The translations under genes were made by a program, and so were the position numbers. From Paenibacillus amylolyticus (GTDB taxonomy: Bacteria > Bacillota > Bacilli > Paenibacillales > Paenibacillaceae): a stretch of DNA of 64,000 nucleotides. Location: NCBI RefSeq assembly GCF_001570725.1, contig NZ_BCNV01000001.1, forward strand, positions 1,178,001 through 1,242,000, read 5' to 3'. Below the pieces are notes generated by a model. That model had not been told where the DNA came from. It did no database searches and saw only the letters and a list, made by a program, of their open reading frames with translations. Of this stretch, positions 18,124-26,644 are shown one piece after another (the stretch's first letter is position 1; each line of letters opens with the position of its first letter).

Positions 18124-19578
18124 ATGTCAAAGGAAAATGATAAACAGTTCGTGACTGAAATCACACCACAGGGTGAGGATTTCTCACGCTGGTATATTGA
18201 TGTTATCAAAAAAGCTGATCTCATGGACTATGCACCCGTACGCGGTTGTATTGTGTTCAAACCAGACGGTTTTGAGATCTGGGAACACATCAAGGATGAG
18301 TTGGATCGTCGTTTCCGGGAAACCGGTCATCGCAATGCATATTTCCCGATGTTCATTCCTGAGAGCTTCTTTCAAAAGGAAAAAGAGCACGTGGAAGGCT
18401 TTAACCCTGAATTACCGTGGGTTACAGAAGCTGGGGGAGAGAAGCTGGAAGAACGTCTGGCAATCCGTCCTACATCCGAGACGATTATTGGTCACATGTA
18501 TTCCAAGTGGATTCAGTCTTATCGGGATCTTCCGGTACTGATCAACCAGTGGGCCAACGTAGTTCGTTGGGAAAAAAGAACGTTGCCTTTCCTTCGCACA
18601 AGTGAGTTCCTGTGGCAGGAAGGTCACACTGCGCATGAGACAGAAGAAGAAGCACGTGAAGAAACGATGAAAATGCTGGAGATTTATCGTGAAGTGGTTG
18701 AGGAGTATTTGGCTATTCCTGTAATTGTAGGTCAGAAAACCAAATCCGAGAAATTTGCGGGTGCGGTGGATACGTACTCAATCGAAGCCATGATGAAGGA
18801 TGGACGTGCTGTACAAGCAGGTACATCACACTACATGGGAACGAACTTTGCAAAAGCATTTGAAATCCAGTATCTTAGCCGGAACAATGTCCTGGAACTG
18901 GCTTACACCACCTCATGGGGAGTAAGCACACGATTGATCGGTGCTTTGATTATGGTTCATGGAGATGACCGTGGTCTCGTACTTCCTCCTAAAGTAGCAC
19001 CTACGCAAGTGGTCATGATTCCAATTGGACCTCCGAAAACACGTGATGCTGTTGTGGGACGTGCAGATGAGTTGTTCACTGAGTTGAAAAAAGCTGGAGT
19101 TCGTGTGAAAATGGATGATCGCAGCGATGTTCGCCCAGGTTGGAAATTCAATGAATACGAGATGCGCGGTGTTCCGATTCGTTTGGAGATTGGTCCACGT
19201 GATATGGAAAATGGCGTTTGTGTGCTCGTATCACGCATCACAGGTGAGAAAAAAGTGGTAGAACAAGCGAACCTGGTAGAAGAAATCCAGTCTATGCTGA
19301 CACAGATCCAGGTAGATATGCTGGAACGTGCCCGCACATTTATGTCGGATAACTTCTATTCCGTGGATACACTGGATGAAATGAAAGAACTGATGGAAAA
19401 TAAACGCGGGTTTACACTGGCTGGATGGTGTGGTTCAGAAGCTTGCGAAGATAAAGTAAGAGAAGTTACAGGTGCAACAAGCCGGAACATCCCGTTCCAG
19501 CCTGCGGAAGAAAAGCATACGTGCCTGGCTTGTGGTGAACAGGCAGAACACACGGTTGTGTTTGCAAGAGCATACTAA
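18124..19578 (+). CDS. proS: Prolyl-tRNA synthetase, short archaeal/eukaryotic-type form
   Basis: ProRS charges tRNA-Pro. The 484-residue protein has class II motifs: the motif 2 region NQWANVVRWEKRTLPFLRTSEF, preceded by RPTSETIIGHMYSKWI, and an anticodon-binding domain from about residue 295. It lacks the roughly 180-residue editing insertion of the usual bacterial ProRS (about 565 residues) and instead has a C-terminal cysteine-bearing domain (CGSEACEDKV, CLACGEQA) ending in Tyr. That is the archaeal/eukaryotic-type architecture. I choose ATG 18124 over the upstream in-frame ATG 18103, which precedes the GGGAGG site. Confidence 0.95.
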   Translation: MSKENDKQFVTEITPQGEDFSRWYIDVIKKADLMDYAPVRGCIVFKPDGFEIWEHIKDELDRRFRETGHRNAYFPMFIPESFFQKEKEHVEGFNPELPWVTEAGGEKLEERLAIRPTSETIIGHMYSKWIQSYRDLPVLINQWANVVRWEKRTLPFLRTSEFLWQEGHTAHETEEEAREETMKMLEIYREVVEEYLAIPVIVGQKTKSEKFAGAVDTYSIEAMMKDGRAVQAGTSHYMGTNFAKAFEIQYLSRNNVLELAYTTSWGVSTRLIGALIMVHGDDRGLVLPPKVAPTQVVMIPIGPPKTRDAVVGRADELFTELKKAGVRVKMDDRSDVRPGWKFNEYEMRGVPIRLEIGPRDMENGVCVLVSRITGEKKVVEQANLVEEIQSMLTQIQVDMLERARTFMSDNFYSVDTLDEMKELMENKRGFTLAGWCGSEACEDKVREVTGATSRNIPFQPAEEKHTCLACGEQAEHTVVFARAY

Positions 19579-19731
19579 GTCAGGATCACTTGACGAAAAG
19601 CACTTATTCACCGGTTAAGTAATGAATGGAGAGCTTCTGTCGGATAAAATGAGTCGGTGCGAGTTCGGATCGGTGACATTTTTGAATGCAGGGGCTTTTC
19701 ATGTTTTAAAGGGGGTACAAGGAGGAACACG

Positions 19732-22700
19732 ATGAGCGGATTCGAGGAGAAGAGAAAACGGTTTGAGTTGTTGATGAAGCAGGCAGAGCTACCGGCTGGT
19801 CTGTTAGAGCCCTATTTTTTGGATGGATGGATTGAACAAGTAGAGACCAATCGGAGTAATCGGGAGTGGAATATTCTAATTGCGAAGGATACGTTGGTAC
19901 CCGCTCCAATCTATCGCACTTTTTGCCTGCATATTCAGGAGAAGATGAATCACATCGCCAAAATTTCATTTGGCTTCAAATATACGGATAAGGTACAGAA
20001 TGGCGATATCGTCAGTGAATATTGGAATCTGTTTCTGGAGTGGGTTACCCGTGAGATTCCATCTGTAAATGGTTGGATGAACCGGACTACGTTTGAATGT
20101 GAAGAGGATCTCCTACAACTGACAATGAGTGATGCAACGTCGATGGAATTGGCTCGTAAGAAACAGATTGATCAGGCCATTACGAAATTCTATGACAAGT
20201 ATTTTCATTTACCGCTCCGCATCAAGATGCAAGTGGGCGAAGTGGCCAACAATAAAGAGGCGATGGAGCAGTTCCAGGCCAAAAAACGTGTTGAGGAACT
20301 TGAGGTCATCGAGAAGATGATGAGTGAAGTGGACACAGAAATCCCGGTGGATGAGGAACAGGGCGATGTGCGCTTGCAAATGGGTTATGATATCAAGGAG
20401 CCGGCAGTGCCTATGCAGGAAATCCAGGATGAAGAGAAAAAGGTTACGCTTCAAGGTTCGGTGTTTGGTCTGGATCGTAAAGAACTGCGCAACGGAAATA
20501 CACTATTTACATTCTATCTGACCGACTTCACGGACTCCATGCAAATGAAGATGTTTGCCAAAACAAAAGAGGATGTTAAAATTCTCAGTTTGCTGGCTAA
20601 CGGTAAATGGGTAAAAGTGCGTGGTCGTGTAGAATATGACCGGTTTATGCAAATTCCTGAACTCGCCATGATTCCTTCGGATCTGATTGAAGTCAAGGCA
20701 CCGCCATCCCGCAAAGACAATGCACCAGAGAAACGGGTGGAGTTCCATTTGCACTCTACGATGAGTACGATGGATGCTGTAACTTCGATCGACAAATATG
20801 TGAAAATGGCAGCTGAGTGGGGACATAAGGCGATTGCTGTCAGTGATCATGGTGGTGTACAGGTATATCCCGAGGCTTCCAAGGCTGCTAAGAAAAACGG
20901 GATTAAAATGATCTACGGCCTTGAGGCCAATGTAGTGAATGACTCCGTTGCGGTCGTCATGGCTCCACAGCCGTTGGATCTCCAAACAGCGACATACATC
21001 GTATTTGATATCGAGACCACAGGTTTGTCGGTAACACAGAACAAAATCATTGAGATTGCAGCAGTGAAGATGCAAGATGGTAAAGAAATCGACCGTTTTG
21101 CGACGTTTGTGAATCCGCATGAACGCATTCCCTACAACATTCAGCAATTGACTAATATTAATGATGACATGGTAAAAGACGCACCTGAGCTGGAGCCTGT
21201 TATCCGTGATTTTGTGCAGTTTGCTGGTGATGGTGTACTTGTTGCGCATAATGCACGTTTTGATATGGGCTTTATCCAAGCTTCCCTGAAACAAATTGGA
21301 TTGCCAGAGCTACCTAACCCTGTCCTTGACACGTTGGAACTGGCGCGATTGTTATTTCCAAAAAATAAGAACCACCGTCTGAATACGATGGCGGATAAAT
21401 ATAAGGTCGGACTCGAAAGCCATCACCGGGCCATTGACGATACGGTTGCACTCGCAGGTATCCTGATCGGATTATTAAATGATGCTGCCCAGATGAAAGG
21501 ATTGACGAGACTCGATCGCTTGAATGATTATGTCGGTGTCGACTTGTCGAATACAAGACCTTTCCATTGCGGAATCTATGCACTGAATGATATCGGCAAG
21601 AAAAACCTATATAAACTGGTTTCTCTCTCTCATACGGAACATTTCAAGAGGGTACCGTGCATTCCCAAATCGAAACTGATCAATTTGCGGGAAGGCCTCG
21701 TTATTATATCGGGCTGTGAAAAAGGTGAATTCTTCGAAGCGGTGCTTAACAAATCGCTCGAAGAAGCGGAAGAGATCGCCGAGTTCTATGACATACTGGA
21801 AATCCAACCACTTACAATGTATATGCATCTGGTGGATAAAGGTTTGGTGGCTACTCCTGAAGAAATCAAAACAGCAATTCGTAAAGTCATTGATATCGGG
21901 ACGAAATTGTCTAAACCGGTTATTGCCACAGGTAATGTTCATTACTTGGAACCTCGGGACAAACTATATCGGGATATCACCATTCACGGAATTACAGGAT
22001 TTAGTCCACTGAAAGATCAACGTAAACCGGATGCGCATCTTAGAACGACAGAGGAAATGCTGGAAGAGTTCAAGTTCCTCGGCCAAGACAAAGCTTACGA
22101 AGTCGTCGTTACCAATACAATTGAATTGTCTGACCGATTTGAGGAAATTAAGTTGTTCCCGGACAAATTGTTTACTCCGATTCTGGAAGGTGCGGACGAT
22201 GAAATCCGTAATACCTGCTATGACACAGCCAAGTCTATCTATGGTGAGGAATTACCGGAAGTGATCGTGGCACGACTGGAGAAAGAACTGATACCAATTA
22301 TCAAATATGGTTTCTCTGCCAACTATCTGATCTCGGAACGATTGGTTAAAAAATCGAATCAGGATGGGTATCTCGTAGGTTCGCGGGGATCGGTTGGTTC
22401 CTCTGTTGTTGCTACATTCCTGGGTATATCCGAAGTTAATCCATTGCCTGCTCATTATATTTGTGTGAATTCGGAATGCAAACACAGCGAGTGGTTCCTG
22501 GATGGTAGTGTTCGGAGTGGATTTGACCTTCCCGAGAAAGAATGTCCGGATTGTGGTAACACCCTTAAAGGAGAAGGCCAGGATATCCCGTTTGAGACTT
22601 TCCTTGGATTTAAAGGAGATAAAGTTCCCGATATTGACTTGAACTTCTCGGGTGATTATCAGCCTCATGCTCATAACTATACGAAAGTATTGTTTAGTGA

Positions 22701-24051
22701 AAAGAGCGTTTTCCGTGCGGGGACCATTGGTACAGTGGCTGAGAAAACAGCATTTGGCTTTGCCAAGAAGTATGAGGAAGAACATCACAAGAAATGGCGC
22801 GGAGCTGAGTTGAATCGTTTGGCTTCTGGGTGCACTGGGGTGAAACGGAGTACTGGACAGCATCCCGGCGGTATTGTCGTTGTGCCTGATTATATTGAGG
22901 TCGAAGACGTTACACCTGTTCAGTTCCCAGCTGATGACGTTAATGCGGAGTGGAAAACAACACACTTTGATTATCATGCTTTTGAAGAAAACTTGCTGAA
23001 ACTTGATATTCTGGGGCACGATGATCCGACTATGATGCGGATGTTGCAGGATCTGACAGGGGTCGACCCAACGACCATTCCGATGAATGATCCGAAAGTC
23101 ATGAGCATGTTTAACTCAACCGAAGCTTTGGGTGTTACACCGGAACAGATTCGGTCACCAGTAGCAACATTTGGCGTGCCGGAGATGGGGACGAAATTCG
23201 TACGTCAGATGCTTGTCGAATCCCAGCCGACGTCTTTTGCCGATTTATTGCAAATTTCCGGTTTATCCCATGGTACAGGGGTATGGCTTGGAAACGCTCA
23301 GGATCTGATTAAGAACGGAACGTGCAACATTAAGACGGTAATTGGTTGTCGGGATGACATCATGTTGTTCCTGATCTATAAAACGGGAATGGACGCAAGT
23401 CTGGCCTTTAAGATTACCGAGAGTGTTCGTAAGGGACGTGGTCTGCCACAGGAATGGATTGACGAGATGAAGAATTGCAAAGTGCCTCAATGGTACATTG
23501 ATTCTTGTCTCAAAATCCAGTACATGTTCCCGAAGGCTCACGCGGCCGCTTATGTTATTTCCGCAGTACGTACGGCATTCTTCAAGCTATATCATCCGAT
23601 TGAATATTACGCAACCTACTTTACGGTTCGGGCGGATGAGATCGATATCGAACTGATGTGTCAGGGATATGATGCAATCTATCGAAAAATTACAGAGATC
23701 GAGCAATTAGGTTTCCAGGCACCGCCGAAAGAGAAAAACATGCTACCTGTTCTTGAAATGGGTCTGGAAATGGCAGCACGCGGATTCTCGCTGAAACCTA
23801 TTGACTTATATCGTTCGGAAGCGACGAAGTTCATCGTTGACGGAAAAACACTAATACCTCCATTTTCAGCTTTGGCAGGAATCGGGGATAATGCAGCTCG
23901 AAATATCGCTGCGGCAAGAGATCATGGTGAATTCCTGTCGGTGGAAGATTTCCAGCAGAAATCGAAAGCGAGTAAGACAATTGTTGAACTCCTATCGAAT
24001 ATGGGATGTTTCCGTGGCTTGCCAGAGAGCAATCAGCTTTCCTTGTTCTAG
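19732..24051 (+). CDS. polC: DNA polymerase III PolC-type alpha subunit
   Basis: PolC is the main replicative polymerase of low-GC Gram-positives and carries its own proofreading exonuclease. In order: N-terminal tau-binding-like domain, OB fold near 230-325 (VTLQGSVFGLDRKEL), PHP domain from about 335 interrupted by the exonuclease with Asp426/Glu428 (IVFDIETTGLS), a cysteine zinc module near 915-945 (CVNSECKHSEW, CPDCGN), and polymerase palm with Asp967/Asp969 (VPDIDLNFSGD). The 1439-residue length matches Bacillus subtilis PolC. ATG 19732 follows GGAGG by 6 bases; an upstream in-frame extension to 19657 is unsupported. Confidence 0.97.
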   Translation: MSGFEEKRKRFELLMKQAELPAGLLEPYFLDGWIEQVETNRSNREWNILIAKDTLVPAPIYRTFCLHIQEKMNHIAKISFGFKYTDKVQNGDIVSEYWNLFLEWVTREIPSVNGWMNRTTFECEEDLLQLTMSDATSMELARKKQIDQAITKFYDKYFHLPLRIKMQVGEVANNKEAMEQFQAKKRVEELEVIEKMMSEVDTEIPVDEEQGDVRLQMGYDIKEPAVPMQEIQDEEKKVTLQGSVFGLDRKELRNGNTLFTFYLTDFTDSMQMKMFAKTKEDVKILSLLANGKWVKVRGRVEYDRFMQIPELAMIPSDLIEVKAPPSRKDNAPEKRVEFHLHSTMSTMDAVTSIDKYVKMAAEWGHKAIAVSDHGGVQVYPEASKAAKKNGIKMIYGLEANVVNDSVAVVMAPQPLDLQTATYIVFDIETTGLSVTQNKIIEIAAVKMQDGKEIDRFATFVNPHERIPYNIQQLTNINDDMVKDAPELEPVIRDFVQFAGDGVLVAHNARFDMGFIQASLKQIGLPELPNPVLDTLELARLLFPKNKNHRLNTMADKYKVGLESHHRAIDDTVALAGILIGLLNDAAQMKGLTRLDRLNDYVGVDLSNTRPFHCGIYALNDIGKKNLYKLVSLSHTEHFKRVPCIPKSKLINLREGLVIISGCEKGEFFEAVLNKSLEEAEEIAEFYDILEIQPLTMYMHLVDKGLVATPEEIKTAIRKVIDIGTKLSKPVIATGNVHYLEPRDKLYRDITIHGITGFSPLKDQRKPDAHLRTTEEMLEEFKFLGQDKAYEVVVTNTIELSDRFEEIKLFPDKLFTPILEGADDEIRNTCYDTAKSIYGEELPEVIVARLEKELIPIIKYGFSANYLISERLVKKSNQDGYLVGSRGSVGSSVVATFLGISEVNPLPAHYICVNSECKHSEWFLDGSVRSGFDLPEKECPDCGNTLKGEGQDIPFETFLGFKGDKVPDIDLNFSGDYQPHAHNYTKVLFSEKSVFRAGTIGTVAEKTAFGFAKKYEEEHHKKWRGAELNRLASGCTGVKRSTGQHPGGIVVVPDYIEVEDVTPVQFPADDVNAEWKTTHFDYHAFEENLLKLDILGHDDPTMMRMLQDLTGVDPTTIPMNDPKVMSMFNSTEALGVTPEQIRSPVATFGVPEMGTKFVRQMLVESQPTSFADLLQISGLSHGTGVWLGNAQDLIKNGTCNIKTVIGCRDDIMLFLIYKTGMDASLAFKITESVRKGRGLPQEWIDEMKNCKVPQWYIDSCLKIQYMFPKAHAAAYVISAVRTAFFKLYHPIEYYATYFTVRADEIDIELMCQGYDAIYRKITEIEQLGFQAPPKEKNMLPVLEMGLEMAARGFSLKPIDLYRSEATKFIVDGKTLIPPFSALAGIGDNAARNIAAARDHGEFLSVEDFQQKSKASKTIVELLSNMGCFRGLPESNQLSLF

Positions 24052-24139
24052 GATCAGATTTGAATAAGGGAACAGGCATTAATCGGGGATACGTAATTTT
24101 TTCTTCATTAGTAAGTAATCTGCCTGAATGATCGCTTAC

Positions 24140-24168
24140 TTGTCACTATTACCAGACTATGTTATAAT
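24140..24168 (+). promoter_or_regulatory. Sigma-A promoter of the rimP-nusA-infB operon
   Basis: TTGTCA 24140-24145, a 17-base spacer and TATAAT 24163-24168 with TG at 24160-24161 as an extended -10. This is one of the best vegetative promoters in the window and fits high expression of the nusA operon. The leader is about 130 bases. Confidence 0.85.
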
Positions 24169-24199
24169 TTTTGAAGTGAACGAGATAGTACGAATTTCT

Positions 24200-24223
24200 A
24201 AAGAGTGGGGAAACCCACTCTTT
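24200..24223 (+). other. 10-bp hairpin with GAAA tetraloop in the rimP leader
   Basis: AAAGAGTGGG 24200-24209 pairs perfectly with CCCACTCTTT 24214-24223 around GAAA. It is about 25 bases after the predicted transcription start. The T stretch is short and interrupted, so it could be a transcript-stabilising 5' hairpin as easily as a terminator. Confidence 0.6.
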
Positions 24224-24308
24224 AGTCTTTGGTATACAAGAATCTTGGGTATTTAATAATCTGCCAGTGCTATTTTGCTGGTGTAACCTAAGTTGGAGGT
24301 TATTGGTT

Positions 24309-24770
24309 TTGAGCACAACGAACATTAAATCTACCGTGGAAGAAATGATCCAACCCTACTTGAACGAACAAGGCTTCGAGCTGGTTGACATCGAATACGT
24401 CAAAGAAGGCAGCAACTGGTTTTTACGGGTGTATGTCGACAAAGAGGGTGGCATCGACATCGACGATTGCGTCTTGATCAGCGAAAAGCTGAGCGCCAAG
24501 CTGGATGAGAACGATCCGATTCCAACCATCTATTTCCTTGAAGTGTCTTCTCCCGGTGCGGAGCGTCCATTGAAAAAACCTGAGGACGTTACCAAAGCCG
24601 TAGGCAAAAATGTTTTTGTAACAACCTACGAGCCGGTGAACGGATTGAAGGAATTTGAAGGTAAGCTGTTATCCTTTGATGACGGGGAACTCGTGATCGA
24701 AGCAGGTAAGAAACAGCATGCTATTTCTTATGATAAGGTTGCCAGTGCGCGCCTAGCTATTTTGTTTTAA
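24309..24770 (+). CDS. rimP: Ribosome maturation factor RimP
   Basis: RimP assists 30S subunit assembly. The 153-residue protein shows the two-domain pattern: [24 protein letters not shown], then [22 protein letters not shown], the signature [17 protein letters not shown], and a C-terminal SH3-like part. I choose TTG 24309 with GGAGG (24295-24299) 9 bases upstream; the longer frame from 24267 begins with an implausible Cys/Trp-rich stretch. It is the first gene of the operon. Confidence 0.95.
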   Translation: MSTTNIKSTVEEMIQPYLNEQGFELVDIEYVKEGSNWFLRVYVDKEGGIDIDDCVLISEKLSAKLDENDPIPTIYFLEVSSPGAERPLKKPEDVTKAVGKNVFVTTYEPVNGLKEFEGKLLSFDDGELVIEAGKKQHAISYDKVASARLAILF

Positions 24771-24893
24771 GTGCCTTGTTCACTTTATTAATGAAAAAGA
24801 CACATCTCACGATAACGGCAAGGTGCTCATGAGTTCAGAGCCTTTCGCCGTTTTACGTATGAGATGCCATGTTTGAAAGGGGGATCAACATTC

Positions 24894-25991
24894 ATGAGTA
24901 TGGATTTTATTGAAGCAATGAATGAATTGGAACGGGAAAAAGGGATCAGCAAGGATGTGCTGTTTGAAGCGATCGAGGCTGCACTAATTTCCAGCTACAA
25001 GCGGAATTTCAACACGGCCCAGAATGTGCGTGTTGACATGAACCGTAATACGGGAGTTATTCGGGTGTATGCCCGTAAATTGATCGTGGAAGAAGTCCTG
25101 GATTCACGTACCGAAATTTCATTGCCTGCTGCACGAGAAATCAACCCACACTTCCAGCTGGAAGATATTGCGGAGATTGAAGTTACGCCGCGTGATTTCG
25201 GACGTATCGCCGCACAGACTGCCAAACAGGTAGTGACCCAGCGGATTCGTGAAGCCGAACGCGGCCTGATCTACAACGCTTTCGTAGATAAGGAAGAAGA
25301 TATCGTTACGGGAGTGGTGCAGCGTCAGGATTTGCGCAATATCTACATCGATCTGGGCAAAATCGAAGCGGCTTTACCGCTGACCGAATTGATGCCGAAC
25401 GAGAAGTTTGTTCATGGTGACCGTATTAAAGCGTATATCACCAAGGTCGAGAATACGACCAAAGGGCCGCAAATCATTTTGTCCCGTACCCATCCGGGCC
25501 TCTTGAAACGTCTCTTTGAACTGGAAGTGCCTGAGATCTTTGACGGTGTAGTTGAGATTCGCTCCGTCGCTCGCGAAGCAGGGTTCCGCTCCAAGATTGC
25601 CGTACATTCCCGCAACGAGGAAGTTGATCCAGTTGGATCTTGTGTAGGTCCTAAGGGAATGCGCGTGCAGACCATTGTGGGTGAGCTGCGCGGTGAAAAA
25701 ATCGACATCGTTCGTTTCTCCGATCAGGTAGACGAATATGTAGCTAATGCACTGAGTCCTTCCAAAGTATTGGAAGTTCATGTATTTGAGGAAGAAAAGA
25801 TGGCTCGGGTTATCGTTCCGGACTATCAACTTTCGCTCGCTATTGGTATTAAAGGCCAAAATGCCAGATTGGCAGCCAAATTGACCGGCTGGAAAATCGA
25901 CATTAAGAGCGAGAGCCAGGCGGAACAGGAATTCGGCAGAGAAAAAGATTCTTCTTCTGAAATGCATCAGGATTCCGTCTCCGTCGACTAA
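24894..25991 (+). CDS. nusA: Transcription termination/antitermination factor NusA
   Basis: NusA binds RNA polymerase and modulates pausing, termination and antitermination. It has an N-terminal polymerase-binding domain (residues 1-125), an S1 domain (about 130-200, VTGVVQRQDLRNIYIDLGKIEAALP) and two KH domains, with VDPVGSCVGPKGMRVQTI in KH1 and LAIGIKGQNARLAAKLTGWKI in KH2. The 365-residue form lacks the C-terminal acidic repeats of E. coli NusA, as is normal in Firmicutes. ATG 24894 is 10 bases after AAGGGGG. Confidence 0.97.
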   Translation: MSMDFIEAMNELEREKGISKDVLFEAIEAALISSYKRNFNTAQNVRVDMNRNTGVIRVYARKLIVEEVLDSRTEISLPAAREINPHFQLEDIAEIEVTPRDFGRIAAQTAKQVVTQRIREAERGLIYNAFVDKEEDIVTGVVQRQDLRNIYIDLGKIEAALPLTELMPNEKFVHGDRIKAYITKVENTTKGPQIILSRTHPGLLKRLFELEVPEIFDGVVEIRSVAREAGFRSKIAVHSRNEEVDPVGSCVGPKGMRVQTIVGELRGEKIDIVRFSDQVDEYVANALSPSKVLEVHVFEEEKMARVIVPDYQLSLAIGIKGQNARLAAKLTGWKIDIKSESQAEQEFGREKDSSSEMHQDSVSVD

Positions 25992-26016
25992 AGTAAAGTA
26001 CGGGGGGCGCTGACGT

Positions 26017-26322
26017 ATGAAACCAAAAAAAGTGCCGCTGCGCAAATGTGTGGCATGCCAAGAAATGATGCCCAAAAAGCAGCTGATCCGCATCGTTAAA
26101 ACGCCAGAGGATGAAGTGCTAATCGATTTGACTGGCAAAAAATCCGGACGTGGTGCCTATTTATGCGGCAAAGAGTCCTGTTTTAAACTCGCACTCAAAA
26201 ACCGGGCTTTGGATCGGGCGTTAAAAGGCAAAGTTTCACCTGAAATTTACGAGCAATTAGCAGCTGACTTCATCGCGGTTGAGGATGAATTCAAAGCAGC
26301 ACAGGAGCGTGAACATGACTAA
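26017..26322 (+). CDS. rnpM: RNase P modulator RnpM (YlxR, DUF448)
   Basis: This 101-residue YlxR-family protein has the family pattern RKCVACQEMMPKKQLIRIVK and GRGAYLCGKESC with four cysteines. Bacillus subtilis YlxR was reported to bind the RNase P RNA and modulate RNase P; assignment here rests on family and position between nusA and ylxQ. It overlaps the next gene by 8 bases. Confidence 0.92.
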   Translation: MKPKKVPLRKCVACQEMMPKKQLIRIVKTPEDEVLIDLTGKKSGRGAYLCGKESCFKLALKNRALDRALKGKVSPEIYEQLAADFIAVEDEFKAAQEREHD

Positions 26323-26644
26323 TATTAAAACGCTGTCTTATCTGGGACTCTCTATGCGTGCAGGTAAACTTGTAACAGGTGAAGAAATTGTACTTAAAGC
26401 GATCCGTTCTTCCGAAGCTAAAATGGTTATTGTTGCGGGTGACGCCTCAGCCAATACACAAAAGAAATTTCGCGATAAATGTGGAACTTATAAGGTTCCT
26501 CTGTTAATCGGATTTGACCGGGATAGTCTGGGTTCAAGTATCGGTAAAGACACGCGTGTTGTTCTTGCAGTAACGGATCGAGGGTTTGCAAAAATGATCT
26601 CCAAGCAAGTCGGTATAATGTCGGAGGTGGAGTATATTGAGTAA
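26315..26644 (+). CDS. ylxQ: L7Ae-family RNA-binding protein YlxQ
   Basis: The protein is a 109-residue ribosomal-protein-L7Ae-like domain ([51 protein letters not shown]), a family that binds kink-turn RNAs. ATG 26315 is 7 bases after AGGAG and lies inside the end of rnpM; an in-frame ATG at 26279 lies deeper in that gene and lacks a good ribosome site. The gene overlaps infB by 8 bases. The cellular RNA target is unknown from sequence. Confidence 0.92.
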   Translation: MTNIKTLSYLGLSMRAGKLVTGEEIVLKAIRSSEAKMVIVAGDASANTQKKFRDKCGTYKVPLLIGFDRDSLGSSIGKDTRVVLAVTDRGFAKMISKQVGIMSEVEYIE

